Below, one piece after another: positions 12,810-23,772 of a stretch of 64,000 nucleotides of DNA. The notes under the pieces are model-generated. The model made no database searches and was not told the origin of the DNA. It worked only from the letters and a program-made list of their open reading frames with translations. The position numbers and the translations under genes were made by a program. Origin of the DNA: Sphaerolaimus hirsutus (taxonomy: Eukaryota > Nematoda > Chromadorea > Monhysterida > Sphaerolaimidae); contig OZ038453.1 in NCBI GenBank assembly GCA_964036195.1, positions 14,979,206 through 15,043,205 on the forward strand, written 5' to 3'. How positions within the stretch are numbered: the stretch's first letter is position 1; each line of letters begins with the position of its first letter.

Positions 12810-13672
12810 TAGTGATGGAATGGCGCCATGGCGCTGGCGCCATTTGAGGGCGCCAAAGGGCCCCGCGCCATGGCGCCATTGGCGCTTGGCGCCCTTTTTC
12901 TGTGGCGCCTGGCGCCCACATTCTGAAAGGCGCCATGGCGCCCTTTTTCCGTGGCGCCCTTGGCGCCTGGCGCCCTGCTTTAGAAGGGCGCCAAAAAGGC
13001 GCCAGCAAGGTTTCATGGTGAGTGCTGTGTAAACGAAAAAAAAGAAAGCCACATCCGTGGATGATCTAAATTTGCCAGAAAAATGGACGGAGTGGTGTGA
13101 GTGGGTGGAAATCTTTCGTCCAATGGTTCATCAGATCTGTCTGACGGATCAGAAGACAAGAATGATGGACCGTCTAACTTGCAAAATCATAAATAAATGG
13201 ATTTAAATCGTTGCAATTAGGAAACATTGTTTGGAAAGGTCTATTTGTAATGAATGGATTGTTGTCAAATGAAAATTTCCATTACGTTTGAATTCGTCAT
13301 GTGGATTTTATTCAAAAAAATTTTGTTCCTAGCCTTGTTTTTTGTCATTACATCCTGGAGAACGCGAATTAAGATCTGAATGCGCGTATAATGGTGCTGG
13401 ATAAACATTTTTAGCACACGCATCGTGTTGTAGGCACTTTTTTATCCTGGCGCCCTATTTTCCAAATGGCGCCATGGCGCCCTTGGCGCTTGGCGCCCTC
13501 TTCCCGTGGTGCCCCTGGCGCCTGGCGCCCACTTTCTCAATGGCGCCATGGCGCCCTTGGCGCCTGGCGCCCTTTTTCTGTGGCGCCCCTGGCGCTTGGC
13601 GCCCACTTTCCGAATGGCGCCATGGCGCCCCTGGCGCCTGGCGCCATTTTTTCTGGCGCTTTTCCATCACTA
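12810..13672. mobile_element. GGCGCC-arm foldback element, 863 bp
   Basis: Ends TAGTGATGG...CCATCACTA, with 8-bp duplication TTGTGATG at 12802-12809 and 13673-13680. GGCGCC arms lie at 12825-13010 and 13448-13660. The 430-bp spacer contains an ATGGTTCATC...AATGATGG segment also found, inverted, in the spacer of the 8903 element. Confidence 0.9.
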
Positions 13673-13816
13673 TTGTGATGTACATTTTCTATTCATTCGT
13701 CCATTTCAAAAAAAAATTGAACGTTTTGTGGAAAATGAAAAATAAAATATCCTGAATACCTGAAATATCCTAATTCATACAAATCTTGCATTATTATTGA
13801 CACTAAAACGCTTTCC

Positions 13817-13880
13817 AAGTGTAGTAGTTGATTGACTTATTAATTTGTATCTTACTAAGTCAATCAACTACTACACAAGT
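13817..13880. repeat. Hairpin, ~22-bp arms
   Basis: gtgtagtagttgattgactta and its complement taagtcaatcaactactacac, with a short AT loop. Confidence 0.85.
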
Positions 13881-14514
13881 GTACTTTTCAAATAATCGCT
13901 GATTTAATGTGAACTGATTTTTCCCAATTTTTCTTGGACTTTTGAATCATTTCTCAACGCATAAACAATACTCAATAGTAAATGCTTTTCCAGAGAAGAC
14001 TGAATTTATTTTTTCTCACTCACTTAGTTTTATAAATATTCATAGGTACTAAATAATCATCCATGTCCTGCATATAAATCCGCAACATTCAAACACGATT
14101 CCACGTAAATATTTATTTAAAAAATATACCTAATCCCAAAATAGCAGTCATATTCAAGCATGTAATTACGGTTTACATTACGATCAGACAAGAAACAAAA
14201 AAAAATCACTCCAAAACGTGAATATTCATTCCGGTGATCTTAGTTTTGCTGGACGCGTCCACTTCTGACAAACGATGTTGCCGCCTCTATTCACTTTGAA
14301 TTCATTTTCATCGCATTCGATTGTTTTGCGCTTTCCAATCAACTCGAAGGGTTCCATTTTTTGATATTTTAACAATTTTTTTTAGATTGTGGTTAATGTG
14401 GTGTTTCGGGAATAATTACTTCTGAAATAAAGAGATAATACTTTTAGTTGAATGAACAATAAACATTTTTACAATAAACTGATGAAAAAGCCACGTGATA
14501 TTGTGGCCACAGAG

Positions 14515-14765
14515 ACTAGTTTTCATGGTTCCAAAATGAAAACTGGTTCCCATCCCAATTCAAAGCTTGCTGAAGAGCCGACGAACGACGTTCAAATCCA
14601 AAAGTGTTGAATCATGTCGCTAATAAAGTGACAGTGTTGAAAAAATAATGCGGTATGCGCAACGCAATGTACAAAGCTGGTATGAAATATACCTATGTGT
14701 ACAATTATTGAATTGGGATGGGAACCAGTTTTCATTTTGGAACCATGAAAACTAGTCTGTGTGGC
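14515..14765. mobile_element. 'GGTTCCCATCCCAATTC' inverted-repeat element
   Basis: Arms actggttcccatcccaattc and gaattgggatgggaaccagt, flanked by cacagagactagttttcatgg and its complement. Related to 24031 and 47110. Confidence 0.8.
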
Positions 14766-14769
14766 GCCA

Positions 14770-15960
14770 ATAAATTTTGTTCGAAATTCACACATGATGT
14801 TAACGTGTAACGTGGGAAAACGTGGCAATGTGGATGGATAGTGACTAAGTGAAGTTACACAGGGTGGAATGTCATTGAAGTCACTGCACTGCACCGCATT
14901 TCCTCGGAATAACCCCTCCATATAATCCCTCAAAATGACCACTATGAATTAATAGACCCCCTGAAATACCCCCCCCCCCAAATTGAGTGTAAACAGAACG
15001 TAAATCACAAAAGCTGGGCAATGCGGAACACACGTTAAAACAATGACTGTGTTACCGTATTTGCTAGAATAGTTCCCCCACTTGAATAATTCCCCCTGTA
15101 AGAAGAGTGAGGAATAAATAATCCCCCCTTGAATTATTCCCCATCTTAAGAGAGTTGATCAATTTGTTTTGCCCAATTTGAACAAAAATGGCACATTATT
15201 GTGTTGATAAAGCATAATTCGTGAAACTATTTTATACAAACATGCTTGAAAATTTTGACGAAAAAATAATTGCCCCCTTGAATAGTCCCCCCACAAAATA
15301 GTCTGACGGAATAATAATCCCCCAGGAGATTATTAAAGCAAATACGATACATTAGAACAGGGTTTATACCGTCTACGTACATTATATAGGTAGGTAAGTC
15401 TATTGACTCTTATATAATATGGTTATTTTGCATTTTTCTAGCCTGCAAATGTGACACACAACAAATTAGTACTGCGAGTTCAAAAAATTTCTGGCGAAAT
15501 AATAACCTTCCTCAAAATTTCAACTATGAAAAAACAAACCCCGGGGGGGGGGAGGTATTTCGAGGAAATACGGTATCTGAAATCCTTGAGGGCGTTTGAT
15601 GGGAAACTCAACACTCGCAACTTTAGTTTACAAGCATAAACAACTTTCTCCAAACTTAGTAATCCACCGATCGCGGAATATGATACCTTTATACCAAATG
15701 AAAGATACACAAAAACAGTTTTGTCAATTAAACTTGACTACTGCAGAACAAAATTAATAAAGTCCTTCCAAATAGTTATTGGATGGCATGAATTGAACTG
15801 TGTAATGATCATGCGTGGGTGAGGGTTCTAAGTATCAAACAAAAAATATTACACTGTCGCGTGATTAGCCAATTCACGAACTATAGCCCAATTGCAGGTG
15901 CCAATCCCAGGTACTGTAATATGTCAAGTGTCATGCAAAGTGTCAAAGGTCGTGTAAAAT
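14770..15960. repeat. Gene-poor stretch with CCGTATTTCCTCGAA remnants
   Basis: Element pieces at 14892-14980, 15055-15350 (ccgtatttgctagaatagtt...gattattaaagcaaatacg) and 15530-15578. Nothing coding recognised. Confidence 0.55.
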
Positions 15961-16008
15961 GCGCTGTACAATTTCAAACGTGTTTGTCATTTTGCAGGCT
16001 ATTTTACA

Positions 16009-16395
16009 TGGGCGTGCAGATACGCACACGTGCCCGATACGCACATATGCCCGTTTTTTTCACTTGACACTTTTTCAAGTGATTTTCAGATATGAGTAAA
16101 GTGAAAAAAAGTTGCGCAATGACATTAGTGAACTTTTTTCACGTCACTCATATCTGAAAATCACTTGAAAATGTGTCAAGTGAAAAAAAACAGTGAAAAA
16201 TAGCCATTTTTCACTGTTTTTCATTTGACACATTTTCAAGTGATTTTCAGATATGAGTGAAGTGAAGAAGTTCACTAATGTCATTGCGCAACTTTTTTTC
16301 ACTTTACTCATATCTGAAAATCACTTGAAAAAGTGTCAAGTGAAAAAAACGGGCATATGTGCGTATCGGGCACGTGTGCGTATCAGGCCTGCCCC
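16009..16395. mobile_element. Double-palindrome version of the same element
   Basis: The cacttgacactttttcaagt palindrome occurs twice, joined by a second palindrome (cagtgaaaaatagccatttttcactg at about 16190). Flanks ATTTTACA at 16001-16008 and 16396-16403. It lies inside a CAGTCCC-type element (about 15897-16475). Confidence 0.82.
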
Positions 16396-16659
16396 ATTTT
16401 ACATGACTGTTGACACTTTGCTTGCATTACATTTGACATTTTACACGACATTTTACAGGGTCTGGGACTGGCCCCAGACGTGATTGGCTTGAGTTGATCA
16501 ATCAATCACATTTTATATCAAGTACTTAAATCACTTTTTACCGCGTAGATGCACGCGCAGGGCGTAAATTTTACCGAAATTTGATCTCGCTCAAAATTAA
16601 ATACAATTACACTTTTTAGTTCGTATGGCATGTGATTTAAATTTTAGTCAGCTGAGAGC

Positions 16660-17595
16660 TAGTGATGTTAAAGGCACCGGGAAAAATGGCACCGCACCGC
16701 ACCGGCACCTTTGCCAACACATGAAAAGGGCACCTGGCACCCTGGGGCACCGGCCAGAAAATGGCACCGCACCGCACCGGCACCGGTGCCTTTTGGAAAA
16801 AATGGCACCGGCACCGAAGGGCACCGGCGGGTTGCCGGTGCTAGCACCGAAAGGCACCGCACCGGGCTGGTATTTCTGAAGTAAATATCGGGCAGTTTCT
16901 CAGTGGTCTCACCTTTGGAAGTGCATATTTCCATGAATTTTCAACCGATTTTGATGGTTGAGCACTTAAAATGAACACAATGATGTGGCAATCACTTTTA
17001 TGAAGCAATTACATTATTACAAATGAAAGATAAAACATTTAATTCACTGCAATGTCCATAGCCAGTATTGTCTACTGATCGGAGTCGTTGCTGTACAGAG
17101 AATGGAAATATCTCTGTCATAAACTGACAACAAATTTTGAACAAACAAGTAAGATAAATATAAAATATAAAAATAATTTAAAATTCAACAAAATTTTAGA
17201 TTCGCTCATCAGATCACAAATCAGGTATAATGGATTTCACAGTAGGTATATTTATATGATGGGAGGTTTACAAAATAGGCAAAAACGGTTGGGTAAATAT
17301 ATCGCTGTTTTTTGAAATATGATCAAGCACATACTATCGACAAAATTGCACAGCACATGAAGCCTTGGCCGGTGCCTTTCCCGGTGCCTTTTACTTTGGC
17401 CCTGGTGCTAGCACCTTTGGCACCGGCAAAAAAATGGCACCGCACCGCACCGGCACCGGTGCTATTCTGAAAAAAATGGCACCGGCACCGGCATGGCACC
17501 CCAGAAGATTGCAATGGCACCGCACCAGCACCGGTGCTGGTGCCCTTCGGTGCCCAGCACCGGGGCACCGGTGCCCCGGTGCCTTTACATCACTA
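16660..17595. mobile_element. GGCACC-arm foldback element, 936 bp
   Basis: Ends TAGTGATGTTAAAGGCACC and (complement) TAGTGATGTAAAGGCACC, with 8-bp duplication CTGAGAGC at 16652-16659 and 17596-17603. The arms are iterations of GGCACC/GGTGCC instead of GGCGCC (16672-16866 and 17370-17586); the unrelated AT-rich spacer is about 500 bp. Confidence 0.9.
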
Positions 17596-17759
17596 CTGAG
17601 AGCACGGTTCAGCGATATTTAATTACCTGTTTACCAAATACCATCTGAATAGAAAGCCAAAAATTAGAAATTCCCCATTAGATTTCAAGTTTACACTACT
17701 GGGTAAATTTGGCGCATATTTTATCACGTGGCATCAACAACAACAGCATTCACTGTAAA

Positions 17760-18030
17760 TAAAGCAAGGGTCCGATCATAGAAAAAACAGAGTGTGGAAT
17801 TTTAGGCGTGGGGGGTCTCCAGTGTTTGGTGTCGCCCTATTCTGTCGTACGTAGGCCGATTTTGATGCCCTCCGAGTATGTTGGGGTTTGGGGTCGGGGG
17901 ATTGACTCAAATGTTTGGTTCGTTCCAATAATCACCCAGTCCCGAGATAAAGGGGTCTATAAAAAAATGGTCATTGACACCAAACACTGGAGACCCCCAC
18001 CCAAAAATGCCACCCTCGATTTATTCTAAT
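17760..18030. repeat. Inverted-repeat element with GGGGGTCTCCAGTGTTTGG ends
   Basis: ggggtctccagtgtttggtg (17812-17831) is inverted as caccaaacactggagacccc (17978-17997), and weaker similarity extends outward on both sides. No target duplication found. 17600-17760 and 18030-18290 show no genes. Confidence 0.75.
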
Positions 18031-18289
18031 TAAAATTCCGATTGATAAATAGTTTATTTTATGGGACAATGCGGCTTAATCATAAGTAATATCATATAAT
18101 ATAAAAAAAGTATTGGACTGCCAAAATATCATCGGGTTAATTTTATTCGTCCTTTAAGGCAAAAGTTGTGAAAACGTTTTTACTGTTTTTTACTCGAAAA
18201 ATACCTAGGTATACCGAAAAATACAGGCATTATAATGAACGAGCAGGTAATGAACGAGATTAATGAAATTAATAAAATGGAAGATTATG

Positions 18290-18755
18290 TATTGACGCCA
18301 TAGCGCAGGGACCATAGGAGGCGCCAAAGCGAGCTGTAAATACCATGGCGCTATTAGCATCTGGCGGCTGGCGCTTTTTGTCGCTGCACCCAAAGTGCCG
18401 GTAGTATTTTCTTAAGGGCGCCATTACATGCAATGACGCCTAATTCTAATTTACCGTATATCCTCGAATAAGACCCCCTTGAAAATCTCCCTCCCTCCCT
18501 TGAGAAACGCCCCCCCCCCCTCCCTGTTGGCCGAGTGAAGAAAAGATAACTCCCCCTTGAATGACTCCCCCTCAAAAACTAAAAAATGACGAAAATTAAT
18601 AACTTCTGGGGTCTTTTTCGAGGAGATACGGTAATAAACGGCACCAATTATGTCTGGCGCCATTTGGTCCTTGGCGCTGTTTTACTGTAGCATACCTAAC
18701 GCCCAGCGCCAACACACTTAATGGCGCCAAAGCGCCATTTTCCCGGTGCTTTTCA
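18290..18755. mobile_element. Decayed GGCGCC element interrupted by a CGTATATCCTCGAA element
   Basis: GGCGCC-like words at 18295-18440 and 18650-18755 flank an element whose ends read ccgtatatcctcgaataag (18453) and cgaggagatacggta (18635). The outer TAGTGATG ends are no longer recognisable. Confidence 0.55.
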
Positions 18756-19356
18756 ACACTTATGAGAAACATCGGCAGTTTGATACGAAAATTTGGGCGA
18801 CAAATAAGTAAGTAAAACGTTGTGTTATTATCATCACAAGCGTAAATTTTGGAGAACAAAAAAGTAGAAGTGCATGTTCAAAATAATATTAACGAACGCG
18901 TGAGTATATATTTACTCAAATCATGCATCTGTAAAGTGCTACTATTTTTCTCGAAGGTTTTCCTAGGTCGCCAGCAAATTTTGAGGGTGGGGATCAGAGT
19001 TGTTAAAAGTACCGAACTTTTTTCAAAGTATACGTAAACGTAAAGTATTTATTTTTTACTCACACCTTGAGTACAGAAAACGTAAAGTAAATTTTTTTCA
19101 CTTTTACTCATGAGTAAACCTGAGTAAACGTACTTTTCCCTGCAGAAAACGTAAACGTGATTTCTTTTGAGAAATGTCGCCAAAATTTTCGAGAAATGTC
19201 ACTCAAAATCACTCATTTTCATAACGTTTTGCCTATTTTATGCGATTTTTGACTATGTTTGTTTCATCTACCCATTTTCAACTAGTTTCCCATATTTTTA
19301 GCACATTTTCTCCCTTTTTTCCATTCTATGCTTTAAAGACCGTTATAAAAGACGAT

Positions 19357-20994
19357 CTAAAATACGTTTTTCAAAAAATGTGATCTGCTGTCTACAAAGC
19401 AGTCAGATGGATCATGGGGCATTGGGCCTCCATGCAGATAATGTGTGCACCATGGCCCTTTGTGTGTTTTTGGGTCAAAAGTTGTCTGTATTTTGGCCTG
19501 TGCGCTGCATGCTGCATTGGTGCTTTGCAGTTTTTGTTCTGTTCGCACACTCTGATCAGCATTGTGGTAGTTTGCCCGCCCATTCCAGTTCCCACTGTAC
19601 CTTTGGTGGGGCGGCTGGATTTGTTCTTCTTTGCACTGTGCACGGTTTCTTTCCACTGATTGCCGCGCTGCTTCCATCATGGTTACTGCCATGTCCAATG
19701 TGCAGGCATCCTCAGCCCAGCATTGCTGCCACATATACCAGCAAGATGCTGGGACCAGTTTTGGTACTTCAATGAACAACTTGTCACCGATCATTTGTTC
19801 CCGGTCCCTGTCTGATAGCCGCTCGCTGATGTGGTAAAATTTGGTACACAGGCGTGTATATAGCTCTGTTACCGACTCTCCGGCCATGGCTTTTAGGTTG
19901 TACCAGTCCGCCACTGAGTATATTTTGTGGTCTAACCGGTAAATTCCAATTAACTTATCTACCACATACAAGATGTCGTGGCGTCTGGCAATCCTGATAC
20001 TCAGGTACCGGTTCTGGGCATCGTTGATTAAACATTGCTGGAATACACTGTTCCAAAAAAGCTGTTGCTGGCTTTCTGGCACCCCCATGGACTGCTGCAT
20101 GACCATGTGGAGCCAAAATTTGAAAGGGCCAGTCTTGCTCTTCTGGTCACCATCAAATTTTATCTGCTTGCTCGCAACTGACGCTACATGTCCCACACTC
20201 ATCCGGTTGTTGGGTATGACTTGCTCACTTAATCGTGGTAACCCATCCCCTGGTGATAGCACGTATTGTTCCATGTATGCAATCATTCGTTCTAGTATTG
20301 ACCCCTGTGGTAATGTTGCCAAACGGTCATCTGTTCCCAATCTCCATGGGTCGCCGGTTTGTGGGGTCTGGTTAGTTGCTGGCGGAACGTTCGCTGCGGG
20401 GCTTGGGGATGGTTTGGGCATCGCCACTGCTTGCCCCTGCTGCATGGTCAAATTAGCTAGGTGCGTGAGTATCTGCTGCTGCTGCTGCGCTTGTTGCTGC
20501 ATCACCGCCACTAACGCCGAAATATCTGACGATTTTGCGTTGGCTTTTAATTTGCGTCGCGGGGTGGGGACGTAAGCCGCGCGGTGTAGTGCCCCTGCGA
20601 CCGGACGGATCACAGGCGACGTGTCTTTGTCTGTGTCGTCATCTGAGTCCCCTTCAGGGTCTTCCATGGTGATGCTGGTGTCTTTTTTTGTGCTGAAATA
20701 TTTTTCTGCCAGCTTTAGCACTTTTTTAGCCAACACTTCGGTGCCATCTTTCCATGGTGAATTGAATTTTGGCCACTTGTCTTGGCGGTGCTGATTTAGC
20801 TCATTTCCGGCATTCAATAGGGACCATCTGTCTGCTGCTAGGGTCCACTCATTGATTTTTTGCGTGAGTTCGAGCTCCGTGTATGTGACTTGGCGGGCTT
20901 TTTTCCGCGAGTCCATTTTCCCTGAGGTTCCAGGTGCATTCTCATTGGTGTCAGGCATCTTGTGCCTACCGGGTGCTCGTGTGGCGCGCCGCAC
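19357..20994 (-). CDS. Retroelement Gag-like protein, copy 1 (545 residues)
   Basis: One uninterrupted reading frame with a Lys/Arg-rich N-terminus, an acidic stretch rich in Asp, a Gln-rich tract (encoded by CAG/CAA runs), and a central helical region with the W/L/Y pattern of retrotransposon Gag capsid domains. Near the C-terminus a Cys/His cluster (C-x-H...H...C) could be a degenerate nucleic-acid-binding knuckle. GC content is clearly higher than the surroundings. No protease, reverse transcriptase, integrase or LTR is visible in the window, so this is a lone gag or the front of a decayed element. It lies inside the 18995-23323 element and in the first of two tandem units. Family (Ty3-like or other) not determined. 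A domesticated gag is possible but nothing here proves it. Confidence 0.72.
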   Translation of the reverse strand: MRRATRAPGRHKMPDTNENAPGTSGKMDSRKKARQVTYTELELTQKINEWTLAADRWSLLNAGNELNQHRQDKWPKFNSPWKDGTEVLAKKVLKLAEKYFSTKKDTSITMEDPEGDSDDDTDKDTSPVIRPVAGALHRAAYVPTPRRKLKANAKSSDISALVAVMQQQAQQQQQILTHLANLTMQQGQAVAMPKPSPSPAANVPPATNQTPQTGDPWRLGTDDRLATLPQGSILERMIAYMEQYVLSPGDGLPRLSEQVIPNNRMSVGHVASVASKQIKFDGDQKSKTGPFKFWLHMVMQQSMGVPESQQQLFWNSVFQQCLINDAQNRYLSIRIARRHDILYVVDKLIGIYRLDHKIYSVADWYNLKAMAGESVTELYTRLCTKFYHISERLSDRDREQMIGDKLFIEVPKLVPASCWYMWQQCWAEDACTLDMAVTMMEAARQSVERNRAQCKEEQIQPPHQRYSGNWNGRANYHNADQSVRTEQKLQSTNAACSAQAKIQTTFDPKTHKGPWCTHYLHGGPMPHDPSDCFVDSRSHFLKNVF

Positions 20995-21218
20995 GTGTAT
21001 TGGGTTTACGCTGCGGTGGTTGTTTGCGCTGCCGGCGCTGCTGCCAGCTGCACAGGTTCAGTATACTTTGTATGTGTTGTACGATCACCATGTAACACAC
21101 TGGGCAGCGCTAAGAGGCAGGCTCACCCAATGTGTTATCCAGCTGCGAGCCTCCAAAGAGCTCGCCAACACTGGCAAGATGAGAAGTGAGAAAAATAGAA
21201 CGTTTGGGGTGCGATGTG

Positions 21219-21277
21219 ACATTTATTTATATTAATTCACCGTCGCCTTGCGACGGTGAATTAATATAAATAAATGT
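21219..21277. repeat. 27-bp perfect hairpin at the gag tandem junction
   Basis: Arms 21219-21245 and 21251-21277 are perfect reverse complements around a 5-nt loop (ccttg). The right arm is an inverted copy of the end of unit 1. The second unit ends with the left arm and loop only (to 22957), so the hairpin exists only at the junction. Confidence 0.92.
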
Positions 21278-22697
21278 ACCTATAAATCCAGTTCCCACTG
21301 TACCTTTGGTGGGGCGGCTGGATTTGTTCTTCTTTGCACTGTGCACGGTTTCTTTCCACTGATTGCCGCGCTGCTTCCATCATGGTTACTGCCATGTCCA
21401 ATGTGCAGGCATCCTCAGCCCAGCATTGCTGCCACATATACCAGCAAGATGCTGGGACCAGTTTTGGTACTTCAATGAACAACTTGTCACCGATCATTTG
21501 TTCCCGGTCCCTGTCTGATAGCCGCTCGCTGATGTGGTAAAATTTGGTACACAGGCGTGTATATAGCTCTGTTACCGACTCTCCGGCCATGGCTTTTAGG
21601 TTGTACCAGTCCGCCACTGAGTATATTTTGTGGTCTAACCGGTAAATTCCGATTAACTTATCTACCACATACAAGATGTCGTGGCGTCTGGCAATCCTGA
21701 TACTCAGGTACCGGTTCTGGGCATCGTTGATTAAACATTGCTGGAATACACTGTTCCAAAAAAGCTGTTGCTGGCTTTCTGGCACCCCCATGGACTGCTG
21801 CATGACCATGTGGAGCCAAAATTTGAAAGGGCCAGTCTTGCTCTTCTGGTCACCATCAAATTTTATCTGCTTGCTCGCAACTGACGCTACATGTCCCACA
21901 CTCATCCGGTTGTTGGGTATGACTTGCTCACTTAATCGTGGTAACCCATCCCCTGGTGATAGCACGTATTGTTCCATGTATGCAATCATTCGTTCTAGTA
22001 TTGACCCCTGTGGTAATGTTGCCAAACGGTCATCTGTTCCCAATCTCCATGGGTCGCCGGTTTGTGGGGTCTGGTTAGTTGCTGGCGGAACGTTCGCTGC
22101 GGGGCTTGGGGATGGTTTGGGCATCGCCACTGCTTGCCCCTGCTGCATGGTCAAATTAGCTAGGTGCGTGAGTATCTGCTGCTGCTGCTGCGCTTGTTGC
22201 TGCATCACCGCCACTAACGCCGAAATATCTGACGATTCTGCGTTGGCTTTTAATTTGCGTCGCGGGGTGGGGACGTAAGCCGCGCGGTGTAGTGCCCCTG
22301 CGACCGGACGGATCACAGGCGACGTGTCTTTGTCTGTGTCGTCATCTGAGTCCCCTTCAGGGTCTTCCATGGTGATGCTGGTGTCTTTTTTTGTGCTGAA
22401 ATATTTTTCTGCCAGCTTTAGCACTTTTTTAGCCAACACTTCGGTGCCATCTTTCCATGGTGAATTGAATTTTGGCCACTTGTCTTGGCGGTGCTGATTT
22501 AGCTCATTTCCGGCATTCAATAGGGACCATCTGTCTGCTGCTAGGGTCCACTCATTGATTTTTTGTGTGAGTTCGAGCTCCGTGTATGTGACTTGGCGGG
22601 CTTTTTTCCGCGAGTCCATTTTCCCTGAGGTTCCAGGTGCATTCTCATTGGTGTCAGGCATCTTGTGCCTACCGGGTGCTCGTGTGGCGCGCCGCAC
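21261..22697 (-). pseudogene. Retroelement Gag-like protein, copy 2, C-terminally truncated
   Basis: Offset from copy 1 by exactly 1703 bp with no indels and only a few base changes, one of them changing an amino acid (Lys to Glu near residue 154). The frame leaves the shared sequence after about residue 470 at the tandem junction and then reads 8 or so foreign residues from the hairpin DNA before a stop. It has therefore lost the last ~75 residues, including the Cys/His cluster. The near identity points to a very recent duplication or an assembly duplication. Confidence 0.75.
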
Positions 22698-23772
22698 GTG
22701 TATTGGGTTTACGCTGCGGTGGTTGTTTGCGCTGCCGGCGCTGCTGCCAGCCGCACAGGTTCAGTATACTTTGTATGTGTTGTACGATCACCATGTAACA
22801 CACTGGGCAGCGCTAAGAGGCAGGCTCACCCAATGTGTTATCCAGCTGCGAGCCTCCAAAGAGCTCGCCAACACTGGCAAGATGAGAAGTGAGAAAAATA
22901 GAACGTTTGGGGTGCGATGTGACATTTATTTATATTAATTCACCGTCGCCTTGCGACACGTCCACTTATTTTCATATCACTTCATTTTCTTGGTTTAACA
23001 TGGCCCGAGGCCAACAAATAAACAGGCCCGAAATCTGGGCAAAAGAACTGAACTGATAAACACACACAAGTAGCCACTTATAAAGGATTGGCTGAAACGT
23101 GAAGTTTAGGGGTTCAGAAGTGAACCCAAAATCCTACTTAGAATGGAAATAAAGAAAAATTAGAATAGAATAGGGTGTGGAATAATAGATAATGTAGTAA
23201 TGCTACAACAGTATACGTAACAGCGAGTACCAGAACTTTTTTCAGAGGAAACGTAAACGTATTTACTCTGTACTGGAGTATACGTATTTATCGAGTAAAA
23301 GTAAATACGTTTTAACAACTATGGTGGGGATACAACGGGGGGAGGCTATCACTTCGCCAGAAATTTAAGCAAATTCCACACACTCAGACGTAGTAAAATC
23401 GAACAGTTACAGTATGTATTTATGAGTGTCTACGGTGGTCCTTCAAGGGTGTCTGTTTATTTCCAAAGCCCGCTCAAACCTGGGTGTATTTCGAGGGGGG
23501 CTTTAAGGGTGGGATAAAACTATGCGATTTTTTACGTTTTTACGTTTCGGAATTGACCCCTGGCATAATCTGAATTGATACCGAATGACGCTAATTAACC
23601 TTGTCTCAAACTTTTTACGTGACTAAGGTAGGTACCTATGTTAAAAACTGATAAGCAAGTGCAAAGCTCACAAGACAGTGCCAGACACCGAATTCAGTAT
23701 ACAAAACTCAAAGCGCTCAATGTTGTTTTAAGTCTTTCAGTTTTTCTTTAAAAAAAATTCGAGTCGAAAAAA

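Larger units (their letters stand above)
19584..22957. repeat. Direct tandem duplication of a 1671-bp gag unit
   Basis: Unit 1 is 19584-21254 and unit 2 is 21287-22957, joined by 32 bp. I saw only about four base differences (for example at 19949/21652, 20534/22237, 20863/22566 and 21051/22754). Each unit holds gag without its last ~75 codons plus about 260 bp of leader. Confidence 0.93.
18995..23323. mobile_element. 4.3-kb hAT-type element with ACGTAAA-word arms enclosing the gag pair
   Basis: Left end CAGAGTTGTTAAAAGTAC and right end (complement) CATAGTTGTTAAAACGTA form inverted ends. The direct 8-bp duplication GTGGGGAT lies at 18987-18994 and 23324-23331. Both arms (about 18997-19165 and 23210-23320) are runs of agtaaa/acgtaaac words. 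The interior holds a fragment of the 'cactcattttcataac' repeat, both gag units and unassigned DNA at 22958-23200. Either gag inserted into a word element, or the element moved with gag inside. Confidence 0.75.

Noticed and set aside
19973..20575. 200-codon plus-strand ORF in the gag units (also 21676-22278, 22555-22938)
   Set aside because: Exact antisense shadows of the gag frame; Cys-rich composition comes from reading CAG/GCA runs backwards.
18860..23330. LTRs flanking the gag units
   Set aside because: The 1671-bp direct repeats contain gag itself and lack TG...CA ends, a primer-binding site or pol; they are a tandem duplication, not LTRs.
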